This document shows, one piece after another, positions 47,688 to 57,006 of a DNA stretch of 64,000 bases; the first letter of the stretch is position 1; every line of letters starts with the position of its first letter. The DNA lies in NCBI GenBank assembly GCA_001692895.1, contig KV748208.1:620001-684000 (forward strand), read 5' to 3'. This stretch comes from Cenococcum geophilum 1.58. Taxonomy: Eukaryota; Ascomycota; Dothideomycetes; Gloniales; Gloniaceae. The notes under the pieces are model-generated. The model saw nothing but the letters and a program-made list of their open reading frames with translations. It was not told the origin of the DNA and made no database searches. Position numbers and translations under genes: made by a program.

Positions 47688-48272
47688 TTATCGATAACGT
47701 AGTACCCTGACGGTTCAAGGGATAAGTGGATTTCCTCCACAATATAATAAAATAAGGTCCTTAGAAGTTCATAGGTAAATATTAGGGGGCTACTTTATAT
47801 ATTAAAAGCCTTTAAGTTATATTATCCCCTCCCAAATCTAAGATTAATTTCGTTAAAGTTAAAATTCCTATTATTAAAAGTATAAGCACTCTTATATATC
47901 CCTAGCAAGTTGAGAGCCTAAGAGAAGAAGGACCGTGCACGAACACCAGTATCAAAACAACGCGTATCAAATTCAGCCAATCTAAGTGGCTATTTCTTAT
48001 CGATAAGCTTAGGACCAATTTCAACGTGCTAAGGGATAGGCCCGTATAAAGGCGCAAAAGCCTAAAATCTTATAATCTATAGAGCTAGATCTCCCGAGTA
48101 ATTTAATATAATTTTTACCTTAAGAGACGTTATCCCTTCGACAGTCGAGTTGTGTCCAACGTTATCGATAAGATTTTAGCCAATAAGGAACCTTAGATTG
48201 ACGAACCTTTGGCGTTGTATGCACGGACCCATTATCTTATCGATAAGTAGGACGCCGACGGTCGAAGGGATA
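47688..48272. repeat. Four-copy family of 36-42-bp repeats carrying TTATCGATAA
   Basis: Each copy joins TTATCGATAA to AAGGGATA through a GAC/GTC-containing spacer: 47688-47724 (+), 47997-48038 (+), 48131-48171 (-), 48237-48272 (+). The spacers of the first, third and fourth share GACGGTC/GACTGTC. The repeats are diverged but clearly related; orientation is mixed. Confidence 0.75.
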
Positions 48273-48499
48273 GAGATCTTAAGAGTTTTCCTATTTAAAA
48301 AACGCCTGTGCTTTCATACAAATCTCGCCAAAGTCCCTCAGACCAAGAAATCGATCAAATATCCGAAGGAGATTAGCGCGCCAGCGCAATCGATTTCTTA
48401 GTATGAGTCCACTGAGATAAGGAGAGGGTTCTTCGACGTGATTATATCATCAGGTGCACGGTCCTTACTCTATATTTGTATGGAGGCTTGGCAAAATAT

Positions 48500-48545
48500 T
48501 CAATATTCAATATCAATACGACCTTATATTGATATTGAATATTGA
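48500..48545. repeat. Perfect 19-bp inverted repeat, 8-nt loop
   Basis: Left arm TCAATATTCAATATCAATA (48500-48518), loop CGACCTTA, right arm its exact reverse complement (48527-48545). AT-rich; could extrude as a cruciform. Similar AATATTGAT runs occur at 41030-41105. Confidence 0.93.
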
Positions 48546-48930
48546 TTAAAGCACTGCCTCAGTAGCATCTTTAATATATGAACAGCATGCTTAACTCACC
48601 AGGCTTAATCATGGAAGAGCTCTAAGCGAGGTATTTCCAACGCTACTCATCCCTAGGGTATTACAATCACACCATCTATTCGTTAGATACTAAAAAGGCC
48701 TACTGTTACAGTTCCCAGCACCATGGTCAGGATTTCTACGTTCTATAACAAACGACCTCAACGGCTTAAAGCAAAAAATCGAAAGAAAGTCCCATAATGA
48801 TACCAGATATGCAAAAACGAAGACAGACCCGCTTTTCCTTTAAGGAGAAGCCTTCCGAGATAGAAGACCGTACTGTCATAGCCGCTTTTGCATGATCGTT
48901 GAACCGCTGTCACAACATTTAAGGTTGTAT

Positions 48931-50148
48931 CTACTTCGCAATCTCCACACCTCCGGTGGCACCAAGAGCCTACTGTGGTCAGCCATAATGATATTCCGTA
49001 ATATAGGAGAAAAATCGAACATATACCTTCTTGATATCACCGTAAATAGCAAATTGACCTGCGGTCAGGGTCCCCACCATGAACAGGCGAGCGCCGATGC
49101 CAGCATAACTGCCGCGCAGTCCGAGTTCTTTGGCAATCTTAATCAGACGGCTGGTTGTCCCTTCACCGGGAAGACCTTTTGTTTTGTTGATTTTGCTAAG
49201 CATGGTATCTGCGGGCTGAGAAACCAAGGCAGCAGCGAAACCGGCAATAAGACCGGAACCAAGATTGACGGTGGTTTGCATGCCGGAGGAGAGAGAGTTC
49301 TTGTCGACAGTCTTGTAGACGAGTTCAGAGACCTTCTCGAAAACGACGAACTTGGCCATGGTGTATGGGACTCTGTAAATAGGTTAGTAGCCGATGTATG
49401 TACCATATCCCTGATCCTAGACTTACTGCTTGAACAGAATGGGGCCGAAACCGGAGTAGAAGGCACCCACACCCTCATTCTTCAGGATCTTCCCAAAGCC
49501 ACTCAGAAGGCCACTAGCGAAGGTTGGCTCGGAGACGAGACGGATACGGGTGGCTTCCAGAGGACATAGGGCAATATCTGCGAAGAACTCAGCAGCGGCA
49601 GAGGAAGCAAGGTAAACGGCCGTCCGGTTGTTAGAGGCGGTCTCGTAGCCAAGGTAGTTGATGCTCTGCTGCTTGAAGAACTCGTAACCTCCGAACTTGA
49701 ATGCGCCCTGGAGGAAATATCCTGCAGCGGTAGGACCAAAGCCAGTCCATATCGCACCGGCACCTTCACTTGAGATGACTTGTCGGAAACCTCCAATCAG
49801 ACCTTTGTTATATTTTACCGGGTCGAGTTGGATCCTGGTCTTGACGCTATTCAGGGTCCATGTTAGCCCCGGCAATTGGGCGGCGGAAAGGAAATGTATT
49901 CTTTTGGCTCGGCCATTTTATAGTTTGCCATTGAGTGTCCTGATAGTATTGAAATGAGTGAAAATAGCTTACACATCAACGGGAGTGAGAGCGCCATGGG
50001 TAACGGAGCAGCACACAGCACCAGCAAAGGCGAATCTCGAATAGAGCTGGAGGCCGCTGAGTTTTGCAGGGTCCGCAGCAGTAGCGGTCTGCTTGAGAGC
50101 ATCGAGCTTTGTGGAGCCCGTGGATGCAGGAGGAGGAGCAGCAGCCAT
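48931..50148 (-). CDS. mir1: Mitochondrial phosphate carrier (SLC25A3/Mir1-type)
   Basis: Inner-membrane carrier that imports phosphate for ATP synthesis. Four exons: 50148-49973, 49846-49427, 49372-49027, 48969-48931 (326 aa). Three mitochondrial-carrier repeats are seen through their signatures: TPVDVVKTRIQ (joined across intron 1), [11 protein letters not shown] and [11 protein letters not shown]; the last is the form specific to phosphate carriers. Other family blocks: [39 protein letters not shown], and the end ATGGVEIAK. Intron 1 is 126 nt. The N terminus is Ala/Pro-rich; the start has a good context (CCGCGATGG). Intact although the surrounding 40-53 kb is full of repeats. Confidence 0.95.
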
Positions 50149-50627
50149 CGCGGAGGTGGTAGAAGCGAAGGAATTGAAAGAGTGAGAGGAGAGGAGAGGT
50201 TGAGGTTGGAGTTGGAGTTGTGATGAAGATAGGGAGTGGGCGAAAGTTAAGGTGTTTTCAAAAGATCATCTCAGCCGTGCTAAATTTGCCCCGGGCCAAC
50301 CCGAACCCGGAAAACGCCATGCCGCCCGAACTTCAACCACTCACAACCCATATATTTTCTCGTGCTGATGCTGCCGATCAACCGAGCAACGCTGACCTAG
50401 CCCTCTATATATCCTAATCACCGCCCATGACTCGTCGCAGGCCGTACCTAGGAATAAAGTATCATCGGAATCACTAGGTTAGAAGTGCTTCTCCAGAGGT
50501 AACGAAAAGCTTAACCACATGCTAATCCCGTACTCCAACATGTCAATTGGCATGCCGGCCCCCCCAACAAAGTCAATGAGATAAGAATAAGGTCAAAATT
50601 AAAAGCAGAAACATGGAAGCCTCATCA
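50149..50627. other. Promoter of the phosphate carrier and intergenic sequence
   Basis: Directly upstream of the carrier start is a pyrimidine-rich leader (on the minus strand, 50150-50225). Nothing else recognised. Confidence 0.5.
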
Positions 50628-51338
50628 TCACCGTAATCCAGACGAATTGGAGTTCTTATTGATTGAGGCATGCGCATCGTATGCATTACTGAGCACATCG
50701 TGATACTCGCTGAATGTTCCCACCATTGCTTGTAAGGATGACCCTAACCCGTCACAGTGCTGTAGTGCAGATTGGGTGACGTCTTGGATGGTATTATTAT
50801 TATTCCTCGCTCGATGCATGAAGTCAAAGGTTCCTGGGTGGCTTAGACGCTTCATTCTCTCATCTTCCCTGGTAGCTATATCCTCCCTGTCGAGAGCAAA
50901 CATCCTCTTAGCTCATGTCAATAATTTTCGCGAGTTCGCACAAGTATCACCTATGAAGCTTCCAAGGGTTTGTTCATGCGGCTCAATGTTCTGAAATTCT
51001 TGTTGCACACTTTGTACGAATAGAGTGTACTAACCCTCGCATGATTGTATGAGTTCAGAGAACGGAGCGAGTTGCGTGGCCAAGACTGATTTTTGCGCTG
51101 CATAGAGAACTGTCAGGCCTTGCAACTCCTTTAGGCGCTTATCTTTTTCGTGCATATTTCCCTGCTCTATTTTTTCAAGTATCTTTTTCTTACACGCTTC
51201 ATAAAGAAGTCGGTTCAATAACCGCTTTTCCTTTCCGAGGTGCGCCGTTTCTTCGGTATCGTTTACAGCCATTGATGTTCCAGATGCGCTTGCAGCAAGG
51301 CATGTTTGGTTGCATAGTGACGGTTTAATTCCTTCCAC
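50628..51338 (-). CDS. Hypothetical protein, incomplete model
   Basis: Two minus-strand open segments with coding-like, charged helical content: 51338-51030 (LGKEKRLLNRLLYEACKKKILEKIEQ... LKELQGL) and 50903-50628 (MKRLSHPGTFDFMHRARNNNN... SYDAHAS-like tail). The sequence between them (for example EPHEQTLGSFIGD) is also open for 27 codons, so they are probably one gene. I could not find introns that close all phases, so either an unusual intron or a frameshift is present. No family recognised. Transcribed in the same direction as the phosphate carrier, which lies downstream. Confidence 0.4.
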
Positions 51339-52130
51339 ACTAGACTCAAGCCTTTCTTCATCGTACCTTTATCTCCCCTAGCACCAAAATGCATGTAATT
51401 CTGGCCAAGATCATCATGCGCTTGGCTATCCTATCGCACTGGAACGCAGGTGTATAATGGTAGAACGAGAATATACCCCTTACCGATACCTGCGCTTAGA
51501 ACTGTGGCCCGTGCGCACCAATCAATGAGGTGTATACACGGGCGGTAAGATGCCGATCGCGTGCACGGGCCACATCTCTAACGAAGATATCGGTGCAAGG
51601 TTATCTCAGGTGCCTCAGCCGCTTCTCCAAGGAATTTGTGGCGTTGCATGGCCCCACTCTCTTGCCACAGCCCCACTCTGCGGCGCGCACTAGCTCCTGC
51701 GGACTCCTGAGCCAATAAAACGTCGCGCTACCCCCTAGCCCCCCTGCAACCCCTAAATTCCTCTGCGAAGCGTCTGAGAGATTATGGGCGCGTGTTTGGT
51801 GCAACTCGTATGCCATTTCCAACGTGTATTAAATTCAAATAGCTATACCAGGGCCAATTTAGCAGCTATTGCCACAGTTCGCGATGTATTTACATTATAA
51901 CCTCTCCTACTAATATATTCTAATTAATTAAACTAGCTAATTAACGTATTAGGGGGCGAAGTACAGCCTTAAAGTTCAAAGACGTGTTTTTGAACCCGTA
52001 TTCACCTAACTACCCTCATCAATATGGCGACCGTACTCTACCACCACAACTCTATTTACTATTAAACTTTATAAGGTACCTCTTGTACCCTATTATAAAC
52101 AGCTCACCTAATTATACTATACCTAACTGT
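51339..52130. other. AT-rich intergenic segment
   Basis: Contains the small inverted-repeat element at 51479-51600. 51820-52130 is AT-rich and full of stops. No gene. Confidence 0.5.
51479..51600. mobile_element. Very small inverted-repeat (MITE-like) element
   Basis: Arms of about 38-42 bp (51479-51517 and 51559-51600) are inverted copies with roughly 75-80% match. The best-paired parts are GTGGCCCGTGC and ACCGATA. The loop is about 41 nt. Non-coding. It could equally be a structured RNA or a chance-conserved hairpin. Confidence 0.5.
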
Positions 52131-53090
52131 CGTGCTGCGGGGGCTGCTTCGCAGTAGGGGGGAAGCTTTTGGGCAAAGGCTCGTGCAGAGCTTCGAGCAG
52201 AGCTTCGTGCAGAGCTTCGAGCAGAGCTTCGTGCAAAGCTTCGTGCAGAGCTTCGTGCAGAGCTTTGAGCAGAGCTTCGTGCAAAGCTTCGTGCAGAGCT
52301 TCGTGCAGAGCTTCGAGCAGAGCTTCGTGCAAAGCTTCGTGCAGAGCTTCGTGCAGAGCTTCGAGCAGAGCTTCGTGCAGAGCTTCGTGCAGAGCTTCGT
52401 GCAGAGCTTCGAGCAGAGCTTCGTGCAGAGCTTCGTGCAGAGCCTTGTGCAGAGCCATGTGCAGGCGTGCAGACGTGTAGATTGCAGACGTGCAGACGTG
52501 CAGACATTCGTACGGGCGTTCGTGTGGGTGACTAATTNATTGATTAATTGTATGGACGTTTATANAGCCGTTCGTACGGGCGTTTGGTTANTTNATCGTA
52601 TAGACGTTTATAGAGCCGTTNGTGTAGACGATTATAGAGTCTTCCTAGTATATCAGTGCTGCGTATTAGGAGAGATTTGGAGCTCCGTATTAAGCTTCGA
52701 GTAGAGCTTCGAGCAGAGCCTCGCGTAGAGCTTTTAAGCAGAGCTTTTGAGCAGAGCTCCGTGCAGAGCCTTGAGTAGAGCTTCGAGCAGAGCTTTGATA
52801 GAGCTTCAAGTGGAGCTTTGATAGAGCTTTGAGTAGAGCCTCGTGCAGAGCTTCAAGCAGAGCTTCAAGCAGAGCTGAGCTTTGAGCAGAGAGCTTCTCT
52901 ATATAGACCTTGTATTTAGGCTTGTTTTTGAAGGCCTTGTGAACGGCTTTGTATAGAGCTTTGAGCAGAGCTTTGTATAGGCGTTCGTGCAGGCGTTCGT
53001 GCAGGCGTTCGTGCAGGCGTTCGTGCAGGCGTTCGTACAGGCGTTCGTACAGACGTTTGTAGAGATATTAGGGGCATAATCGGGCTCCAT
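52131..53090 (-). repeat. Composite minisatellite element, copy 2 (inverted relative to copy 1)
   Basis: Begins TCGTGCTGCGGGGGCTGC and follows copy 1 in reverse: GC-rich end, array of 12-mers, GTGCAGACGTGC segment, TTAATTAA-like island, the CCTAGTATATCAGTGCTGCG phrase, more 12-mers, and the ACCTTGTATTTAGGCTTG segment. Five N bases (52538, 52565, 52591, 52594, 52621) fall in it and one (53106) just outside. Confidence 0.88.
52180..52460 (+). repeat. 12-bp minisatellite array, about 23 units
   Basis: Near-perfect head-to-tail units AGAGCTTCGTGC / AGAGCTTCGAGC / AAAGCTTCGTGC. The units themselves show a higher-order alternation (roughly every 4 units). The matching place in copy 1 has only a few degenerate units. 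All frames are open because 12 is a multiple of 3, which gives long spurious ORFs here. Confidence 0.95.
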
Positions 53091-53247
53091 TGCGGATGGA
53101 TTCTANAGAGCAAGAGGAGGGCTTTCGAATGGAGGTATCGGCGAGTTGAGCGGTGGTATATTAGGGGGCGATATACGGCGTTGAAGGCAAAACAGCAGTC
53201 GTCTACTAGCAAGAGTGGCACACTCTTACAAAACGCGACCATAATCC

Positions 53248-53469
53248 CTCAGACCCTCGGAGAGGAATCCACCTCGGCGCTTTGTAATTGGCTGCTAAAG
53301 CTAGCGCAAGCACTAACGCCTGCGGCGTACGTTAGGCTGCGGCGCCGGCCGCTAATTGGCTTAGGAGTTTGTAGGAGTCACAGGGGTTACAGAGGTGTGG
53401 CGGTGCCAGCCGCTGATTGGCTCAGGAGTTTGCAGGAGGTGAGGTGGATTTTCTCTCCGAGGGTCTGAG
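53248..53469. mobile_element. 222-bp MITE with 28-29-bp terminal inverted repeats
   Basis: Left end 53248-53275 (CTCAGACCCTCGGAGAGGAA...) and right end 53441-53469 are inverted copies with two or three differences. Inside, a 39-bp segment (GCGGCGCCGGCCGCTAATTG...) at about 53340-53378 is directly repeated at about 53400-53438. Non-coding itself, but its right end forms the 3' end of the open frame at 53387-54025. Confidence 0.78.
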
Positions 53470-54025
53470 TCAACTGAGATAAGTGCAAGGGATACAAACA
53501 AGCGAAGTTATCACGTGATCGCAGGAAGCTCCTGTGGATGCCCACGTACCACCCCCCTACCAACATATTCCAACCCTCCAGCTCCTTAAGAACCTCGGCG
53601 TAGGACGGAATTGTAGGCCTTGGATCACAGCCTGCTGTTATTGAGCTTCCGGTTGCCTGCTTGCTATATTTAGCAGATTGGCTCCTTCCTTTTCGTAAAC
53701 TCGCTAAGAGGTCAAGGTCTTCCCGTGGACGAGGGCCACGCCCTGCACGGTATTCATCGAGCATAGCGGTATTCACACCGAGACCTGATGTCTGCATGAA
53801 GATTGGCTCAACTCCTTTGAAGCTTTCAGAGGCGCTATAATCAAGGTAGATCATGATATTCTCCGTGCTCGCTGTGCAAGTAAAGGGGCCACAGCTGTGC
53901 TCTGGTTCCCACTCTACCTTTGCCATTTCCTCCTTACGTAATTTCTCTAGGCGCAATAATATGTCTGGGAGGTCGGCTGAGTCAACTTGGGCGACTGGAG
54001 CATCTGAATATCGACACGGACTGAT
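53387..54025 (-). CDS. Hypothetical protein fragment with MITE-derived C terminus
   Basis: Open frame of about 210 codons. The frame continues upstream of the first NTG codon (VDSADLPDILLRLEKLRKEEMAKVEWEPEHSCGPF), reaching a possible AG acceptor near 54026, so a 5' exon is probably absent from the model. The last 28 residues or so are encoded by the inverted-repeat end of the 53248-53469 element, which also supplies the stop. CRYSDAP at the upstream edge faintly recalls the end of a zinc cluster, but that is not enough to classify it. A gene truncated by transposon insertion is a reasonable reading. Confidence 0.4.
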   Translation of the reverse strand: MSPCRYSDAPVAQVDSADLPDILLRLEKLRKEEMAKVEWEPEHSCGPFTCTASTENIMIYLDYSASESFKGVEPIFMQTSGLGVNTAMLDEYRAGRGPRPREDLDLLASLRKGRSQSAKYSKQATGSSITAGCDPRPTIPSYAEVLKELEGWNMLVGGWYVGIHRSFLRSRDNFACLYPLHLSQLTQTLGEKIHLTSCKLLSQSAAGTATPL

Positions 54026-55210
54026 CGGTATGTATCTGATTCATCTTCTGTAACGTCCGGGTCTTTTGAGTGGAATTTAACATGTTGGCTTGTAAATGAC
54101 ACTGGACGGCCTAGTTGGCCCGACCTCCTATAAAGTGTCTTCGTTGAGAATCTTGGAAAGCTGCATTTTTTAGCACTTAGCCTTGGCGTTAGCGGCTACG
54201 TTGGGTAGTTTAGTAGCTGGAAAATGGAAAGTCTTGTATTTGGTTTTTTTTTTGCGATAGCTTGAAAATTTCATATTTAATTCTCGGCGTAGATAAATAG
54301 TATTCCATAAATGGCCTCATTAAGTATTGATTGTCGCGTAGACGTTCTCTTTATTGGGGCCGTGGCTATGCAGATACGTGTGAGAAGTTAGAGTGACGTT
54401 AGGCCAAATTCAAGGGCATGACCTAGGGTATTTGCGGAGCGTGCATCTTTATCACTTTATGAGCTGACTAGTGATATTTGGCGATGACGGTAACGATAAA
54501 GTAGAAGGAAAACAATATGCGGCTTCTTGCAGCCTTTGAATTGATGAGTGTCTGTAAGAGGAGAGTGGAAAGTGAGAAGCAATTGGATCTAGCAACACGA
54601 AAGTGTGGATAGTTGTACACAATACAAATACATGTGGCTATCCAAGAGCACATAGGAAATCATTGGAACCTGATCCTTCTCATCTAGATGATGTTTTGAT
54701 AAAGGTGAATGAACTTCTAAATTTAGTTTCTGAACGAAGTCTTCGTGAATGGCTTGATGTATCACGCATTGAGCGCATCATTTAAGTTCTTCTGGTTATT
54801 CAGTTTTAGAGTACTTCAGGACCTCTTCCAAAACTTATACGATATGGCAAGGACTATATAACTGGCTCGTCGCGCGTATATTACGCCTTTATTAACGGCG
54901 TGTGCAGGTGGGATGATCTGCTCTGCGCGTGGCTGCAGCGCAACGAATGAAGAAAGAAGTAATCCGGAGAAATATAGAGCCAAATCACGTATGATTGTAA
55001 GCAATTGATGAAGTTTCATGAAATGCAGCACGTTGGAGACTTTGGGCTTTCCAGTGGAGCGCCGATCATTTCTCGCTTCACGTGATGCCAAGCGCACATT
55101 TGGTCTCCGCTTATCCAAAATCTCAATCTCGACTTTGCAATCCGTTGAACGACTCACGACGATACCGCGACAGCCAACTTCCAGCCAACTTCCCAGACGA
55201 GTTGCCCATC
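54026..55210. other. Intergenic region upstream of the uS13 gene
   Basis: No gene recognised; frames of 60-113 codons lack motifs. The last few hundred bases should hold the ribosomal-protein promoter. Confidence 0.45.
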
Positions 55211-55810
55211 ATGTGTACGTATTGCGCACTGCCCGGTATCAATTCCAACAATGTTGCTAACTAGGATGTAGCTCTCGTCTCCGGAGAGAAAAGCAACTTT
55301 CAGTACATCATTCGTTTGCTCAACACCAACGTCGATGGCAAGCAAAAAGTTATGTACGCCTTGACTAAGATCAAGGGTGTCGGACGCCGTTACTCAAATT
55401 TAGTTTGCAAGAAAGCCGATGTAGACTTGAACAAGCGGTACGGGAGCACATTGCCTCAGTCCTTAGTTGTGTCACCCAGAACTGGAGGCTAATTTGACAT
55501 TCTCTATCACAGTGCTGGCGACCTGACCTCTGAAGAACTCGAACGCATCGTGACCATCATCCAAAACCCCACCCAATACAAAATCCCCGAGTGGTTTCTC
55601 AACAGACAGCGCGATATCGTTGATGGCAAGAACTCACAGATCCTGGCCAACGGCGTGGACAGCAAGCTGCGTGAGGACTTGGAGCGACTGAAGAAGATCC
55701 GCGCTCACCGCGGCCTCCGCCACTACTGGGGTCTCCGCGTGCGCGGCCAGCATTCGAAGACGACTGGTCGGAGAGGACGCACTGTGGGTGTGTCGAAGAA
55801 GAAGGGTTAA
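55211..55810 (+). CDS. rps18: Cytosolic ribosomal protein uS13 (RPS18)
   Basis: Small-subunit protein at the head of the 40S subunit, contacting 60S. Three exons: 55211-55214 (just ATGT), 55272-55437, 55513-55810 (155 aa). The 4-nt first exon is needed to give [14 protein letters not shown]; its intron has a GCTAACT branch motif and GTACGT donor. Family blocks: [61 protein letters not shown] and the basic end VSKKKG. Length matches eukaryotic uS13. Tiny first exons with an intron just after the start codon are common in fungal ribosomal-protein genes. Confidence 0.97.
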
Positions 55811-56481
55811 GTCCTGCGTTGGCATGTGGAGATGGCGTGGGGAAGGAGGCTTGGGAGATGTGGGATTGTATGGAGGGTGTTATTTGCATGGCATTGATTG
55901 GTTCGATACTACGCTTCATGCGGCTCTCTGCGGGTTGAGGAAGGCCGTGGGATGGCCAGCTGTATCAAAATGGAATCCAATCCCAAAGCTCTGGAACCAC
56001 TGTAAGTCCGTTCTGACCCTGCTACGTGGAGCCTTTTAAACTTCCGACCTGCATCCGTCGGTTTTGAGAAGGATTTGTTCACGCCGCGGACCCTCTAAAG
56101 CCAAGGCTGGCATGATTCGGTCGCAGATGCGGTCAAAGTACCATCAAACACGTCACACCCCTGTAGAGCGCCTACAACCCATCGTACCCTTCCAGAAAAA
56201 AAGCCCTCTTTCTAGCACCCTCCACTATCTAATGGTTCTAAAGTGTCTCCTGACACAGACGGCCCGCCCCGGATTTGCGGAGCTTTCTTCCCATCCTGCG
56301 TTTCGCGTTTCTTCTGCTGAACGAGCTAACAATGCAACGGCTGTCCACCCATCCCAAAGCTACTGTAGGTATGGAGTACCTTAACCCCCCAGGAGTAGTG
56401 ATATAAGCCTCCAATCCCAACTTGTCTTCCTTTCGCGCCTCTCGTCTCATATTTCCTACTGTGTAAAAATTATATATCATC
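55811..56481. other. Intergenic region
   Basis: 3' UTR of the ribosomal-protein gene and promoter of the next. Small frames at 56064-56384 (+) and 56238-56501 (-) have no motif. Confidence 0.5.
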
Positions 56482-57006
56482 ATGATGAAGAGTCCAACCA
56501 CCCCGTCTCCTATGCCGCAAGTCCATAGATCTCATTCAGAGATGTTCAAGTCTGCATCACAGCTTCGCGCCTCTCCTTCTCCTTCTCTGTCCAAGCTCTC
56601 GTCTCAGGTCTTTAGACCCTCTTCGCCGGCCTGCCCGGCGCAACCGGCCATAATTGCATCAAATATCAATCAAATCATAATTCCTTCGAGTCCCAGCCCG
56701 TCTCCTTCAGCATACTCTAATGCGTCGACCATTCCCGATCATAATACGAATAATCACCCCTCATCTCGCAGCCCATCGCCTTCAAACGACTACGAGCGCC
56801 GGTCGCTCCATGAAGATGAGGACTCTGTCGCAGTTGATCCCTGGCTTGTTCGCGTCGTCCTTGACCTCTACGACATTCAGCGTTTCGACTGGATGATGAT
56901 CGCTGGGCCCATTCAGCGCATGTGGGGTGTCGAAACCTCCAGCGCCGCGGTACTCGCAATTCTCCAGCGCAACGGTCGCATCCAGAGGACTGTTTGGTGG
57001 GACTAG
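56482..57006 (+). CDS. Conserved fungal hypothetical protein
   Basis: Single-exon 174-aa frame with a clean ATG after a pyrimidine-rich leader. Residues 1-115 are Ser/Pro-rich and probably disordered. The last 56 residues (DPWLVRVVLDLYDIQRFDWMMIAGPIQRMWGVETSSAAVL...) look like a compact helical domain ending in WWD. I believe similar short proteins occur in other filamentous ascomycetes, but know no function. No signal peptide or membrane span. Confidence 0.65.
   Translation: MMKSPTTPSPMPQVHRSHSEMFKSASQLRASPSPSLSKLSSQVFRPSSPACPAQPAIIASNINQIIIPSSPSPSPSAYSNASTIPDHNTNNHPSSRSPSPSNDYERRSLHEDEDSVAVDPWLVRVVLDLYDIQRFDWMMIAGPIQRMWGVETSSAAVLAILQRNGRIQRTVWWD

Larger units (their letters stand above)
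46988..48930. other. AT-rich, repeat-bearing region without genes
   Basis: Dense in stop codons from 47.35 kb onward; probably eroded transposon sequence. It holds the TTATCGATAA repeat family, a small hairpin ATATCCGC-TT-GCGGATAT (47653-47670), two related stretches containing CAAAGTCYCTCAGACC (about 47612 and 48327) and a 19-bp inverted repeat (48500-48545). Minus frames near 46894-47296 have no motif. Confidence 0.6.

Noticed and set aside
52112-52704. Long open frames of up to 190 codons on both strands encoding repetitive QSFV/ARSS/LHEA-like peptides
   Set aside because: They are a by-product of the 12-bp minisatellite (a multiple of three with no stop in any frame), contain N bases, and have no start or splice context.
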